This document shows positions 8,788 to 16,379 of a stretch of 64,000 nucleotides of DNA, piece after piece. Source of the DNA: DUUS01 sp964416365. Its GTDB lineage: Bacteria > Bacillota_I > Bacilli_A > RF39 > UBA660. The stretch is from the NCBI GenBank assembly GCA_964416365.1, contig CAYQDO010000001.1, positions 1 through 64,000 of the forward strand, given 5' to 3'. Position 1 is the first letter of the stretch. The number at the start of each line of letters is the position of its first letter. Below the pieces are notes generated by a model. It did not search any database. It was not told the DNA's origin and saw only the letters and a list, made by a program, of their open reading frames with translations. The translations under genes were made by a program, and so were the position numbers.

Positions 8788-9393
8788 ATTCGTAATCTGA
8801 AAGTTAATATTTTTCTTATAAACATAGCTTAAATGAATACCAAAATCTTCGCCATCTTCATTTAAAACCGGTAAATCAATTCTTAAAGAACAATGATCAG
8901 TACCACAATTTTGTTTATAGGTTCCATAACCTTCATATAAAAATGGTGTCTCTCTTAAATATCTCTTACTACCCCTACGATAACCAACAATATTGACTTG
9001 TTCAGTATCAGAGTATCCATAAGAATAATATAGTAAATAGCCAATATTTTCGCTAGTATTTAAAGAATCGTATATCAGCTTTAAGCAATGCCCTTCTCCA
9101 TTTCGCAGTGAAGAAGATGCAGGTATAACCGATAAAACCGTATCTTTACGATCTGGCATCGTCGCGCCATCATTACATGAAGCTATTCCTACTAAACCTA
9201 AATCAATAAAATCATTTTCAATTTCTTTAATTATATTAGCTTGATTCATAAGTAATGTCGAAGTAATTCTACTTCTTTCATCTTCATTACGGACCGTAAT
9301 TAAAACCGATATTAAAAATATTAAAATGATTGAAATTAAAGTAACTCCGACAATAATTTCCACTAAAGTCATTCCCTTATTATTCTTTATCAT
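8746..9393 (-). CDS. Pseudopilin with type IV prepilin N-terminus (ComGD/GspJ-like)
   Basis: A 215-residue protein beginning MIKNNKGMTLVEIIVGVTLI. The short basic leader, the Gly-Met processing site with Glu at mature position 5, and the ~20-residue hydrophobic helix are the class III prepilin signature cut and methylated by prepilin peptidase. The mature part is soluble, with four Cys including CGTDHC. It probably acts as a minor pilin in a pilus or competence-type machine; the assembly ATPase candidate is at 38553. The start overlaps the ftsW stop by four bases. No other pilin genes adjoin it, which is unusual because minor pilins normally cluster. Confidence 0.85.
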   Translation of the reverse strand: MIKNNKGMTLVEIIVGVTLISIILIFLISVLITVRNEDERSRITSTLLMNQANIIKEIENDFIDLGLVGIASCNDGATMPDRKDTVLSVIPASSSLRNGEGHCLKLIYDSLNTSENIGYLLYYSYGYSDTEQVNIVGYRRGSKRYLRETPFLYEGYGTYKQNCGTDHCSLRIDLPVLNEDGEDFGIHLSYVYKKNINFQITNLTNDTKYHFQVQS

Positions 9394-10532
9394 TTTAATA
9401 CCTCTTTGACTTTTTGTTCATGAATCTCAATTTGAACTCTTTGAGTTAAAAATAGCATAAAGATAATATTGATATAAAATGAACCACCATAACTTAAGAA
9501 TGGTACTGGTACTCCAGTTAAAGGAATAAAAGCCATGATTCCTAAAAAATTGACTAATAAATGTAATAAAATAAATGCAAAAGTTCCATAAGCAATAATT
9601 GAGCCCCGAAGACTATTAGCGTTTTTAGCAATTTTTAAAATACGATATAACATAATTAAATATAATATTAGAATAATGATTCCACCAATGGCACCCCATT
9701 CTTCAACAACAACCGGAAAAATGAAATCCGTATAAGCTTCTGGTAAGTATAAATATTTTTGCGTAGAATTTCCTAATCCAGCACCGGTTAAACCACCATT
9801 ACTGATTGCAATAAAACCGTTACATACTTGATACCCAGTTTTTTCCGTGTATCTAGTACATGGATTTCGATAAGTTAAACGGCTATTTTGTTCAGCTGTT
9901 AGATGCCCACCAAATACTAGAATTGCAAAACAAGCAATTACGGTAATAACTCCCGCAATTTTTAGACCTCGAACTTTTTTGTTATTAAAAGGTAAAGCCA
10001 TAAATATTAAAAATGCTATTCCCCCTATTATACAAGCTGTTCCTAAATCAGGCTGTAAAATAGTTAATCCACAAATTAATAAAATAAAAATAAAAGGCAC
10101 AATAATTTTATTGACAGAAAAGCTCTCACTGCGAGATATTTTATCAAGACTTACTGCTAAAAAAACGATAATAATTGATTTAGCAAACTCACTTGGCTGA
10201 AAAGAAAAGAATCCCAAGTCATACCAACTACTTGCACTATTAGTAATAGTTCCATATGGAAATAAACCTATCAAGGCAAGGACAATAAAGATAATTCCTA
10301 CCGGACCCCAAAATTTATATTTTTGCGTAGGATAAAATAATACAAAAAAACCAAATATCCAACTAGCAATAATAGCATATAAATGTTTAATAAAATAATG
10401 TCGTTCTGATACTCCATTATAAAGCACTGCGGTAATACTAGAAGCACTAAAAATCATAATCAGACCAAAAATAGTAAAAAGTACCATTAGAAAAAAAAGC
10501 GTTTTGTCAATCTTTTTTAATTTAGCCTTCAT
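9390..10532 (-). CDS. ftsW: SEDS glycosyltransferase FtsW/RodA/SpoVE
   Basis: A 380-residue polytopic SEDS protein that polymerises lipid II into glycan strands together with a class B PBP. Key blocks are FSFQPSEFAKSI (about 110-120), ILQPDLGTA (158-166), the extracellular NGGLTGAGLGNS.QKYLYLPEAYTDFIF stretch (about 245-272) and the C-terminal LTGVPVPFLSYGGS. The LPEAYTDFIF block favours FtsW/SpoVE over RodA. Two Cys (225 and 237) flank the conserved GYQ in the large extracellular loop and could form a disulfide. A possible partner is the class B PBP at 16380-18365. The gene is coupled to the downstream pseudopilin by an ATGA overlap. Confidence 0.92.
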   Translation of the reverse strand: MKAKLKKIDKTLFFLMVLFTIFGLIMIFSASSITAVLYNGVSERHYFIKHLYAIIASWIFGFFVLFYPTQKYKFWGPVGIIFIVLALIGLFPYGTITNSASSWYDLGFFSFQPSEFAKSIIIVFLAVSLDKISRSESFSVNKIIVPFIFILLICGLTILQPDLGTACIIGGIAFLIFMALPFNNKKVRGLKIAGVITVIACFAILVFGGHLTAEQNSRLTYRNPCTRYTEKTGYQVCNGFIAISNGGLTGAGLGNSTQKYLYLPEAYTDFIFPVVVEEWGAIGGIIILILYLIMLYRILKIAKNANSLRGSIIAYGTFAFILLHLLVNFLGIMAFIPLTGVPVPFLSYGGSFYINIIFMLFLTQRVQIEIHEQKVKEVLK

Positions 10533-10560
10533 AATTCCACCTAATTATAATAATACCATA

Positions 10561-10598
10561 TAAAAAACATATTTAAAATATTTGTTTTTTAAATATGT
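10561..10598 (-). terminator. Rho-independent terminator of the tadE-like/parA-like operon
   Basis: A perfect 12-bp stem, 10567-10578 with 10587-10598, followed by TTTTTATA on the minus strand, directly after the small membrane-protein gene. Confidence 0.8.
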
Positions 10599-10601
10599 CA
10601 A

Positions 10602-10736
10602 TTAATCTTTGGTAAATTGCGCTATTCTTTTTTCTAATTTATTACTTCTTCTAAATTTTAATAAATAATAAGTAGTAAAGACTAATATGAGTACTACAAC
10701 TAATACTATAATTACAATTATTAGTTTTTCTTTCAT
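10602..10736 (-). CDS. Small single-pass membrane protein (44 aa)
   Basis: A 44-residue ORF, MKEKLIIVIIVLVVVLILVF then a basic tail (KFRRSNKLEKRIAQFTKD). It has one strongly hydrophobic helix (residues 5-26) and a positively charged C-terminus. Its ATG overlaps the stop of the upstream ParA-like gene (TAATG), and a strong terminator follows immediately, so it is the last gene of that operon. No family is recognised. The context suggests an accessory of the TadE/TadZ-like pair, but this is inference. Confidence 0.7.
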   Translation of the reverse strand: MKEKLIIVIIVLVVVLILVFTTYYLLKFRRSNKLEKRIAQFTKD

Positions 10737-11470
10737 TACTCCTCCTTATTAATTAAAGACTTCGCAATTAAATTAAATATTTTATAATCAGGCCATTTTT
10801 GATTGTTGATAGTTAAAACTTCTCCCTTAAAAGTGGTATTATCGATATCATTATAATTAAAACGATTACTAATCGTATAATCAATATTATTTTGTAAAAT
10901 ATTTTTAATATCATATAAAAAATAATATTCTCTATTAAAATGGATACTATAATTTAATATAACATTTATATCTTTACAAAACTTCTTTAAATACTCTAAA
11001 TTAATACGAGAATTTTTTAAATCCAAGGCATCATTAGTAATAATATAAAATACTGTATTCATTTTTTTTAGTAAAGATTCATTAAAACTATTTAAGACAT
11101 GATTAGTATCAAAAAGAATCACATCATAAAGTAAATAAGCTTCTGATATAAGTCCATCTATACAAGAAAAAGTTATTTCTTTAGCTTCCTCAATACTATC
11201 TGGAGCAGAAAGAAAATCAATGTAATTGTTATATTTAACTATATAATCCTTTATATCTGGAAACTTTTCTTTACTAAATTCTTTATAATAATCATAAATT
11301 GTTTTTCGAGACTTTTTATTTAAAGCTACGGCTATTCCACCATTAAATAAATCAGTATCTACAATTAAAACCTTTTTCTTTTGATTAGAAATTGTTCCTG
11401 CTAAATTTAATATAAAAGTAGTTTTACCAACGCCACCTTTACCTGAAAATACACTTGCTACTTTACTCAT
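10736..11470 (-). CDS. ParA/MinD-family ATPase, TadZ/CpaE-like
   Basis: A 244-residue P-loop ATPase with an intact deviant Walker A (FSGKGGVGKTTF, residues 8-19), VLIVDTDLFNGG and YDVILFDTNHVLN (Walker A' and B). The C-terminal half is divergent and Asn/Tyr-rich. CpaE/TadZ proteins localise Flp/Tad pilus machinery; MinD and ParA are the alternatives. Operon position next to a TadE-like pilin-type protein, with an 8-base overlap, favours a TadZ-like role. No response-regulator-like N-terminal domain is present, unlike typical CpaE, and no ParB or MinC is adjacent. Confidence 0.75.
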   Translation of the reverse strand: MSKVASVFSGKGGVGKTTFILNLAGTISNQKKKVLIVDTDLFNGGIAVALNKKSRKTIYDYYKEFSKEKFPDIKDYIVKYNNYIDFLSAPDSIEEAKEITFSCIDGLISEAYLLYDVILFDTNHVLNSFNESLLKKMNTVFYIITNDALDLKNSRINLEYLKKFCKDINVILNYSIHFNREYYFLYDIKNILQNNIDYTISNRFNYNDIDNTTFKGEVLTINNQKWPDYKIFNLIAKSLINKEE

Positions 11471-11855
11471 CTTGTACCTCTTTTATTATTATATTTTCAC
11501 CATCTTTGTGGCCAATAAAATTAACATCACATCGATAATAATTTACTCCAATTAATTTTCCAAAAAAACTGGTATAAGGATGGCTATTAGAAATTGTTAA
11601 ATCTCCATCCTCTTCATTATATTGTACGGTTAGTACGTCTGTTGATATTTTATTTTTTTCAAAAAATTCTTTAATATCCTCATAATAATCATCTTTAGAA
11701 TATGTTAAAGTATCTTTGATAATTTTCTTAGTAGTTAATTCTACTCTAGTATTTTGAATAAACATTAGGGCAAAATCAAAGATAAATGCTATAATCAGCA
11801 TAAAAATTGGAATCAATATAACAAAAATCCATTGATTAACCTTATACTTATGCAT
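11463..11855 (-). CDS. TadE-like single-pass membrane protein
   Basis: A 130-residue protein with a short basic N-terminus (MHKYKVNQW), one hydrophobic helix (about 9-32) and a soluble extracytoplasmic domain. The layout resembles TadE-like pseudopilins (short leader, one helix, then an RVELTTKKI-type helix continuing from the membrane), but the classic Glu near the processing site is not obvious. The gene overlaps the ParA-like ATPase by eight bases. Together with the 44-residue membrane protein they form a three-gene unit. Function inferred from context. Confidence 0.55.
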   Translation of the reverse strand: MHKYKVNQWIFVILIPIFMLIIAFIFDFALMFIQNTRVELTTKKIIKDTLTYSKDDYYEDIKEFFEKNKISTDVLTVQYNEEDGDLTISNSHPYTSFFGKLIGVNYYRCDVNFIGHKDGENIIIKEVQDE

Positions 11856-11921
11856 CTTTAATACTTCCTACCTATTCTAAAATGAATTATATCATATCTT
11901 TTTTTAGAATTAAAGCTATTC

Positions 11922-13562
11922 TTAACTAACCCTAAAAGGATTAGTTAATGAACCTTCTCCGGTAACGATAGTCGATGATGAAATATTAATTACTGGTCTT
12001 AAATATGTTAATCGATCTATTCGATTACTATATAGTTTTCCACTGTCTCCTACATAAAAAATATTTGGTAAAAAATCATCATCATACATGACGTAAGATG
12101 TCATAGTCCAATTGTATCTATTAATATATAAATAATTATATGAATTATCTATATCATAAACTAATCCTGCCATCAATGCTTCATCTGCCGTTAATAATCC
12201 TACTGGATATATTAATGCGCCATTACCTTTACTCTCATCATTTACCGTAAAACGATCATTTTTGAAACCACAATGTAGAGTAGGTTTTACAGTATAAAAC
12301 GATAGTCTAAAATGAGCAGCATATCTAGTATCAATTTCTGCACCATACCCAGGACCAGTTGCTTCTCCTCCTATTTCACTTTGTAGTTGGCGATCATTAC
12401 AAAACAAAGTATCAACTATTTCATTTTCAAAAGATTGATTTAATATATTTGTCTCATACCATGTATCTAATTGTATTTTAGTATTACTTGAAGTTTCATT
12501 TCTTACTGCTTCTTCTCTTGACGTTGATGCACTTCCGTTCTCTCCACCATACATATAGCCCAAATATTTAACATCATCATTATAATCACTCCAAGAAAAT
12601 TTATCATAAAGCTTAGGATTTGTTCCAACATCATTCATAGTTTCATATTGATTGAATTCTTCTTCTGTACCATTATATATTAATCTAATAGAGCCATCAC
12701 CATTAATACGAATGATTTTCCATTGAAAGCCACCAAATAAAAGATTGTTATTTAAATATTCTTTATCTCCACGATAATAATAACTTACTCCATAGTCGTC
12801 AACTGTTGCATATAGACCATTTTCTACAGTAGCTACCGATTTTATAAGACTTCCTTCTTCACCAGTTTCCGGCAATAAAACATATGTGCTTTGAGAAACA
12901 GCTACCTTTGAAAAATCAGGATTACCTTTTGCTCTGATGGTTATTTCTCCACCATCTTGAGATAATATTTTGTTTTTTAAACAGTTTTCTTCTTTGCATG
13001 GATCGACATATGTTTCAACTGTAATATAAGCATTGATTTCTTTTTCTTTATCATCATCTTGAATATATGGGGCATTTAAAAAATAAATCTCTAAGGTATA
13101 AGTATGAATTTTACTTCCACCCGTTGGTGAAGTAAATATACCATGACCTAGACTTATTATTTTAGCTCCAGTTCCGATATTATTTAAATTATCGGTATCG
13201 GGAATTACAGCTCCATTATTACTAGTGTTCTCACTTATTAATTTATATTTTATAGCTGATTCACTGAAAGTATTAGATTCTACTACTAGATTAACTTGAT
13301 AATTCATATCAAAAGGTGTTGTATTATCTCCGGTTATAGTAAATATTTTAATGCTTACTGGATCATTAGTAGGAATTATGTTATTTACTTTGATATTTGC
13401 CCCACCATTATAAGCAATTTTCATTTTACCGCCAGAAATAGTAATCGTATCTATTGTTTCAGCATCTTCAAAATTAGCTGTAAAATAAGCATAAGAAATC
13501 CCAATTGACACTAATAAAACAATAAAAATTCCTAATAAAATTATAACTGTTTTTTTAATCAT
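11922..13562 (-). CDS. TasA/SipW-type secreted surface protein with C-terminal lectin-like module, copy A
   Basis: A 546-residue secreted protein. The N-terminus MIKKTVIILLGIFIVLLVSI is followed by ISYAYFTANFED, the YFT-type cleavage region seen in TasA/camelysin-like substrates of the SipW peptidase. Residues up to about 200 resemble a TasA-like beta domain (ETIDTITISGGKMKIAYNGG). A CKEENC pair follows, then a ~250-residue C-terminal module that starts near YYYRGDKEYLNNN, includes WKIIRINGDGSI, FCNDRQ, CGFKNDRF and LLTADEALMAGLV, and ends near NPFRVS. I chose the ATG at 13562 because AGGG lies six bases upstream. An ~804-bp internal stretch is identical to copy B, while the tails differ. Adhesin or fibre subunit is my inference. 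Confidence 0.7.
   Translation of the reverse strand: MIKKTVIILLGIFIVLLVSIGISYAYFTANFEDAETIDTITISGGKMKIAYNGGANIKVNNIIPTNDPVSIKIFTITGDNTTPFDMNYQVNLVVESNTFSESAIKYKLISENTSNNGAVIPDTDNLNNIGTGAKIISLGHGIFTSPTGGSKIHTYTLEIYFLNAPYIQDDDKEKEINAYITVETYVDPCKEENCLKNKILSQDGGEITIRAKGNPDFSKVAVSQSTYVLLPETGEEGSLIKSVATVENGLYATVDDYGVSYYYRGDKEYLNNNLLFGGFQWKIIRINGDGSIRLIYNGTEEEFNQYETMNDVGTNPKLYDKFSWSDYNDDVKYLGYMYGGENGSASTSREEAVRNETSSNTKIQLDTWYETNILNQSFENEIVDTLFCNDRQLQSEIGGEATGPGYGAEIDTRYAAHFRLSFYTVKPTLHCGFKNDRFTVNDESKGNGALIYPVGLLTADEALMAGLVYDIDNSYNYLYINRYNWTMTSYVMYDDDFLPNIFYVGDSGKLYSNRIDRLTYLRPVINISSSTIVTGEGSLTNPFRVS
12696..13499 (-). repeat. Identical ~804-bp block shared with copy B
   Basis: Comparing the text line by line at a constant offset of 1723 bases, this segment matches 14419-15222 without any difference I could find. 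It covers the region from just after the signal peptide to the start of the C-terminal module. Outside it the two genes diverge at once: the signal-peptide coding ends and the C-terminal regions differ in both bases and residues. Confidence 0.9.
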
Positions 13563-13608
13563 ATACATCCCTATTATAAGTCTAGCATTTTTAAATTTTT
13601 ATTACAAT

Positions 13609-13634
13609 AAAAAAGTTTTGAATTTTAATTCAAA
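13609..13634 (-). terminator. Rho-independent terminator of surface-protein copy B
   Basis: AT-rich inverted repeat of the type AGTTTGAATT / ATTCAAAACT followed by TTTTTTATTG on the minus strand, immediately after the copy B stop codon. Confidence 0.6.
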
Positions 13635-13635
13635 C

Positions 13636-15285
13636 TTAAATTACTCGAAATGGATCAGTCGTTGTCCCTGTTCCTGATACTATAGTATCAGAGGTTAGTG
13701 AAATACTGGCGCGAACTCCGTTGGAGTAATTCACGGCGTTATTGCCTAAATATCCAGGCAAGTAAACAAAGAAAACGTATGCATTGCCACCTGAACTGCC
13801 CGGTGATAAAAGCCACCAGTTTTTGCTTGTATATAAATAATTTGTTGTATTAGTTTTACCATTCACTAATCCCGCCAAGGCGGCTTCATCAGCAGTTATT
13901 AATCCGATTGGATAGGTTAATGCTCCATTTCCTATTGTTGTATCTGCTGAGGTTGTAAATCGATCATTTTTTAAGCCACATTTTAAAGTTGGAGTTTTAT
14001 AATCAATTAAACGATAATACGCCGCATAATTTATATATACTCCTGTATTACCATGTCCTGGGCCAGTTGCTACGCCTCCTACTTCACTTTCAAGTTGACG
14101 ATCGTTACAAAATAAGTTATTTACCACTTGTGATTCAAATGATTTATCAGATATATTTGTTTGATACCAGTTGTCTAAGACAGTTTTGACATTTGTTGAT
14201 GTTTCATTATATGTTGCAACTACTGAGGTTGTACCATTTCTTACTGTTGATGCTACGCCATTTGCTCCGCCATACATATATCCCACATATTTAGCATCAT
14301 TATTATAAGTAACATTCCAAGCTGATAAATCTATTTGAGTATTTTCACCAACATCATTCATTGTTTCATTTTGATTAAATTCCTCTTCTGTGCCATTATA
14401 AATAAGTCTGATTGAACTATCACCATTAATACGAATGATTTTCCATTGAAAGCCACCAAATAAAAGATTGTTATTTAAATATTCTTTATCTCCACGATAA
14501 TAATAACTTACTCCATAGTCGTCAACTGTTGCATATAGACCATTTTCTACAGTAGCTACCGATTTTATAAGACTTCCTTCTTCACCAGTTTCCGGCAATA
14601 AAACATATGTGCTTTGAGAAACAGCTACCTTTGAAAAATCAGGATTACCTTTTGCTCTGATGGTTATTTCTCCACCATCTTGAGATAATATTTTGTTTTT
14701 TAAACAGTTTTCTTCTTTGCATGGATCGACATATGTTTCAACTGTAATATAAGCATTGATTTCTTTTTCTTTATCATCATCTTGAATATATGGGGCATTT
14801 AAAAAATAAATCTCTAAGGTATAAGTATGAATTTTACTTCCACCCGTTGGTGAAGTAAATATACCATGACCTAGACTTATTATTTTAGCTCCAGTTCCGA
14901 TATTATTTAAATTATCGGTATCGGGAATTACAGCTCCATTATTACTAGTGTTCTCACTTATTAATTTATATTTTATAGCTGATTCACTGAAAGTATTAGA
15001 TTCTACTACTAGATTAACTTGATAATTCATATCAAAAGGTGTTGTATTATCTCCGGTTATAGTAAATATTTTAATGCTTACTGGATCATTAGTAGGAATT
15101 ATGTTATTTACTTTGATATTTGCCCCACCATTATAAGCAATTTTCATTTTACCGCCAGAAATAGTAATCGTATCTATTGTTTCAGCATCTTCAAAATTAG
15201 CTGTAAAATAAGCATAAGAAATTGAGATAGATACTATCAGTATTAAAATCAAACCTAACAAATATAAAATAATTTTATTTTTCAT
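13636..15285 (-). CDS. TasA/SipW-type secreted surface protein with C-terminal lectin-like module, copy B
   Basis: A 549-residue paralogue of copy A. The N-terminus MKNKIILYLLGLILILIVSI then SISYAYFTANFED is again a SipW-type signal. Residues 25-290 are essentially the copy A sequence. The C-terminal module keeps the framework (GYMYGGANG, FCNDRQLESEVGG, CGLKNDRFT, ITADEAALAGLV, WWLLSPGSSGG, DPFRVI) but differs at many positions from copy A. I chose the ATG at 15285, which best places the signal peptide; the ribosome-binding site is weak. A TTGAGT-17-TATACT promoter lies immediately upstream, leaving almost no leader. The WWLLSP...GVRASISL tail resembles C-type-lectin/FGE-like folds. Confidence 0.7.
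   Translation of the reverse strand: MKNKIILYLLGLILILIVSISISYAYFTANFEDAETIDTITISGGKMKIAYNGGANIKVNNIIPTNDPVSIKIFTITGDNTTPFDMNYQVNLVVESNTFSESAIKYKLISENTSNNGAVIPDTDNLNNIGTGAKIISLGHGIFTSPTGGSKIHTYTLEIYFLNAPYIQDDDKEKEINAYITVETYVDPCKEENCLKNKILSQDGGEITIRAKGNPDFSKVAVSQSTYVLLPETGEEGSLIKSVATVENGLYATVDDYGVSYYYRGDKEYLNNNLLFGGFQWKIIRINGDSSIRLIYNGTEEEFNQNETMNDVGENTQIDLSAWNVTYNNDAKYVGYMYGGANGVASTVRNGTTSVVATYNETSTNVKTVLDNWYQTNISDKSFESQVVNNLFCNDRQLESEVGGVATGPGHGNTGVYINYAAYYRLIDYKTPTLKCGLKNDRFTTSADTTIGNGALTYPIGLITADEAALAGLVNGKTNTTNYLYTSKNWWLLSPGSSGGNAYVFFVYLPGYLGNNAVNYSNGVRASISLTSDTIVSGTGTTTDPFRVI
14419..15222 (-). repeat. Identical ~804-bp block shared with copy A
   Basis: Second member of the direct repeat; matches 12696-13499 at a constant offset of 1723 bases. 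See that entry. Confidence 0.9.
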
Positions 15286-15295
15286 ATTTACCACT

Positions 15296-15324
15296 AGTAT
15301 AATCATATCATTTTTCAAACTCAA
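15296..15324 (-). promoter_or_regulatory. Sigma-A-type promoter of surface-protein copy B
   Basis: On the minus strand TTGAGT (15319-15324), 17-base spacer, TATACT (15296-15301). It lies between the efp terminator and the copy B start. The start codon at 15285 is only about ten bases beyond the -10 box, so the transcript would have little or no leader. Confidence 0.5.
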
Positions 15325-15330
15325 AAACAA

Positions 15331-15351
15331 TAAAAAAAGAGCTTACGCTCT
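15331..15351 (-). terminator. Rho-independent terminator of efp
   Basis: Stem AGAGC/GCTCT (15338-15342 and 15347-15351) with the efp stop codon in the loop, followed by seven T residues on the minus strand. Confidence 0.75.
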
Positions 15352-15903
15352 ACTATAATATTTACCATCTCTAGTAGTTACAATTATCTTTTCACCATTA
15401 TTTATAAATAGTGGAACTTTAACTACTAATCCTGTTTCAATGGTAGCATCTTTCATGGCATTACTTGTCGTATTACCTTTTACAGCATCAGATGTTTCTA
15501 TTATTTCGTATTCGATTTTTTCTGGTAGATTTATGCCAATTATTGCATTATTATACATTTGAATTTCAAGTTCTAAACTTTCTTTTAAATAAGAAATTTG
15601 ATCTTCTAAAGTTTCTTTAGGTATTTCTAATTGCGAATAATCTTCAGTATTCATAAATACATACATATTTCCTTGATTATATAAATATTGCATATTTAAT
15701 TTATCAACATGAGCCTTTTCTAATTTAATATTAGTATTAAAAGTATCCTCAACTATTGATCCTGTTCTTAAATTTTTATACTTCATACGAACAAAAGCTG
15801 GTCCTTTACCTGGTTTAACATGTTGAAATTCAAGGATTAAACATAAATTACCTTCGATAATAACAGTCATGCCATTTTTTACATCATTAATATTTATATT
15901 CAT
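15343..15903 (-). CDS. efp: Translation elongation factor P
   Basis: A 186-residue EF-P with three barrel domains. EF-P enters the ribosomal E site and relieves stalling at proline runs. The N-terminal domain has VKNGMTVIIEGNLCLILEF and the loop FQHVKPGKGPAF, whose Lys is the position modified in other bacteria. The middle and C-terminal OB domains include LEIPKETLEDQISYLKE and TIETGLVVKVPLFINNGEKI. Length is standard. No recognisable EF-P lysine-modifying gene is present in the window. The gene sits upstream of the surface-protein pair but is separated by its own terminator. Confidence 0.97.
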   Translation of the reverse strand: MNININDVKNGMTVIIEGNLCLILEFQHVKPGKGPAFVRMKYKNLRTGSIVEDTFNTNIKLEKAHVDKLNMQYLYNQGNMYVFMNTEDYSQLEIPKETLEDQISYLKESLELEIQMYNNAIIGINLPEKIEYEIIETSDAVKGNTTSNAMKDATIETGLVVKVPLFINNGEKIIVTTRDGKYYSRA

Positions 15904-15913
15904 AAGTTATCAC

Positions 15914-16084
15914 CTATTTCTTTTCAATAAAAGTTTGTGTTTTATTACAATTTTTACAGAATTTTTTTATTTCCAAACGATCTGGAGTTTTAGATTTGTT
16001 CTTTTCAGTTGGTCTGATAAAAAAACCACATACTGAACATTTTAATTCTAAATCATTTCTATTTTCAGTTTTTTTCTTACCCAT
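15914..16084 (-). CDS. rpmG: 50S ribosomal protein L33, zinc-binding form
   Basis: A 56-residue L33: MGKKKTENRNDLELKCSVCG, then FCKNCNK. The CxxC...CxxC pairs mark the zinc-binding (C+) type rather than the zinc-independent paralogue expressed under zinc limitation. I chose the ATG at 16084, preceded by a strong AAGGAGGA; an upstream in-frame extension would have no comparable site. It lies just ahead of efp in the same direction with a short gap, so the two translation genes may be cotranscribed. Confidence 0.93.
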   Translation of the reverse strand: MGKKKTENRNDLELKCSVCGFFIRPTEKNKSKTPDRLEIKKFCKNCNKTQTFIEKK

Positions 16085-16141
16085 TTCAGTTCTTCCTCCT
16101 TCTTTTGACCTTAGTATTATAGCACAGTAAACCACCTAATA

Positions 16142-16339
16142 TCAAGAATATTTCCAGACATAAACGATTTTCTCTAGTAAATTATAATCATTACATTTTA
16201 GGCAAATTGTACTACCTGGATTCTTAATATCTTTGCAACAATTATCGTTATAAGGAAAATCTTTCATTTTATAGTATGTAATCATACTAAATACTAGAAA
16301 TATCATAATTAGAATGCTTAAAAAAGTTTTGCTATTCAT
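16142..16339 (-). CDS. Small membrane protein with Cys pairs, unknown function
   Basis: A 65-residue protein with one N-terminal hydrophobic helix (about 5-22) and a short exposed tail rich in Cys (NDNCCKDIKNPGSTICLKCN). The four Cys could form disulfides or bind a metal. A GGTGA ribosome-binding site precedes the ATG. It lies between the class B PBP gene and rpmG. No family recognised. Confidence 0.55.
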   Translation of the reverse strand: MNSKTFLSILIMIFLVFSMITYYKMKDFPYNDNCCKDIKNPGSTICLKCNDYNLLEKIVYVWKYS

Positions 16340-16379
16340 TTTATCACCACCCTAACTATACTAAAATTTTGAGTATTTT

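Noticed and set aside
10736..11470. MinD or chromosomal ParA
   Set aside because: No minC, minE or parB is adjacent and the C-terminal MinD membrane helix is not visible; the TadE-like neighbour favours a TadZ-like role, though not conclusively.
13296..15225. Two similar plus-strand reading frames inside the twin surface genes (13296-13508 and 15019-15225)
   Set aside because: They are antisense shadows of the shared block and are alike only because the block is identical in both genes.
11922..15285. Diversity-generating retroelement acting on the twin surface proteins
   Set aside because: No reverse transcriptase, template repeat or Avd-like gene is in the window, and the DNA between the genes shows no TR-like copy. 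The tails differ throughout, not at isolated adenine-derived sites. The RT could still lie elsewhere.
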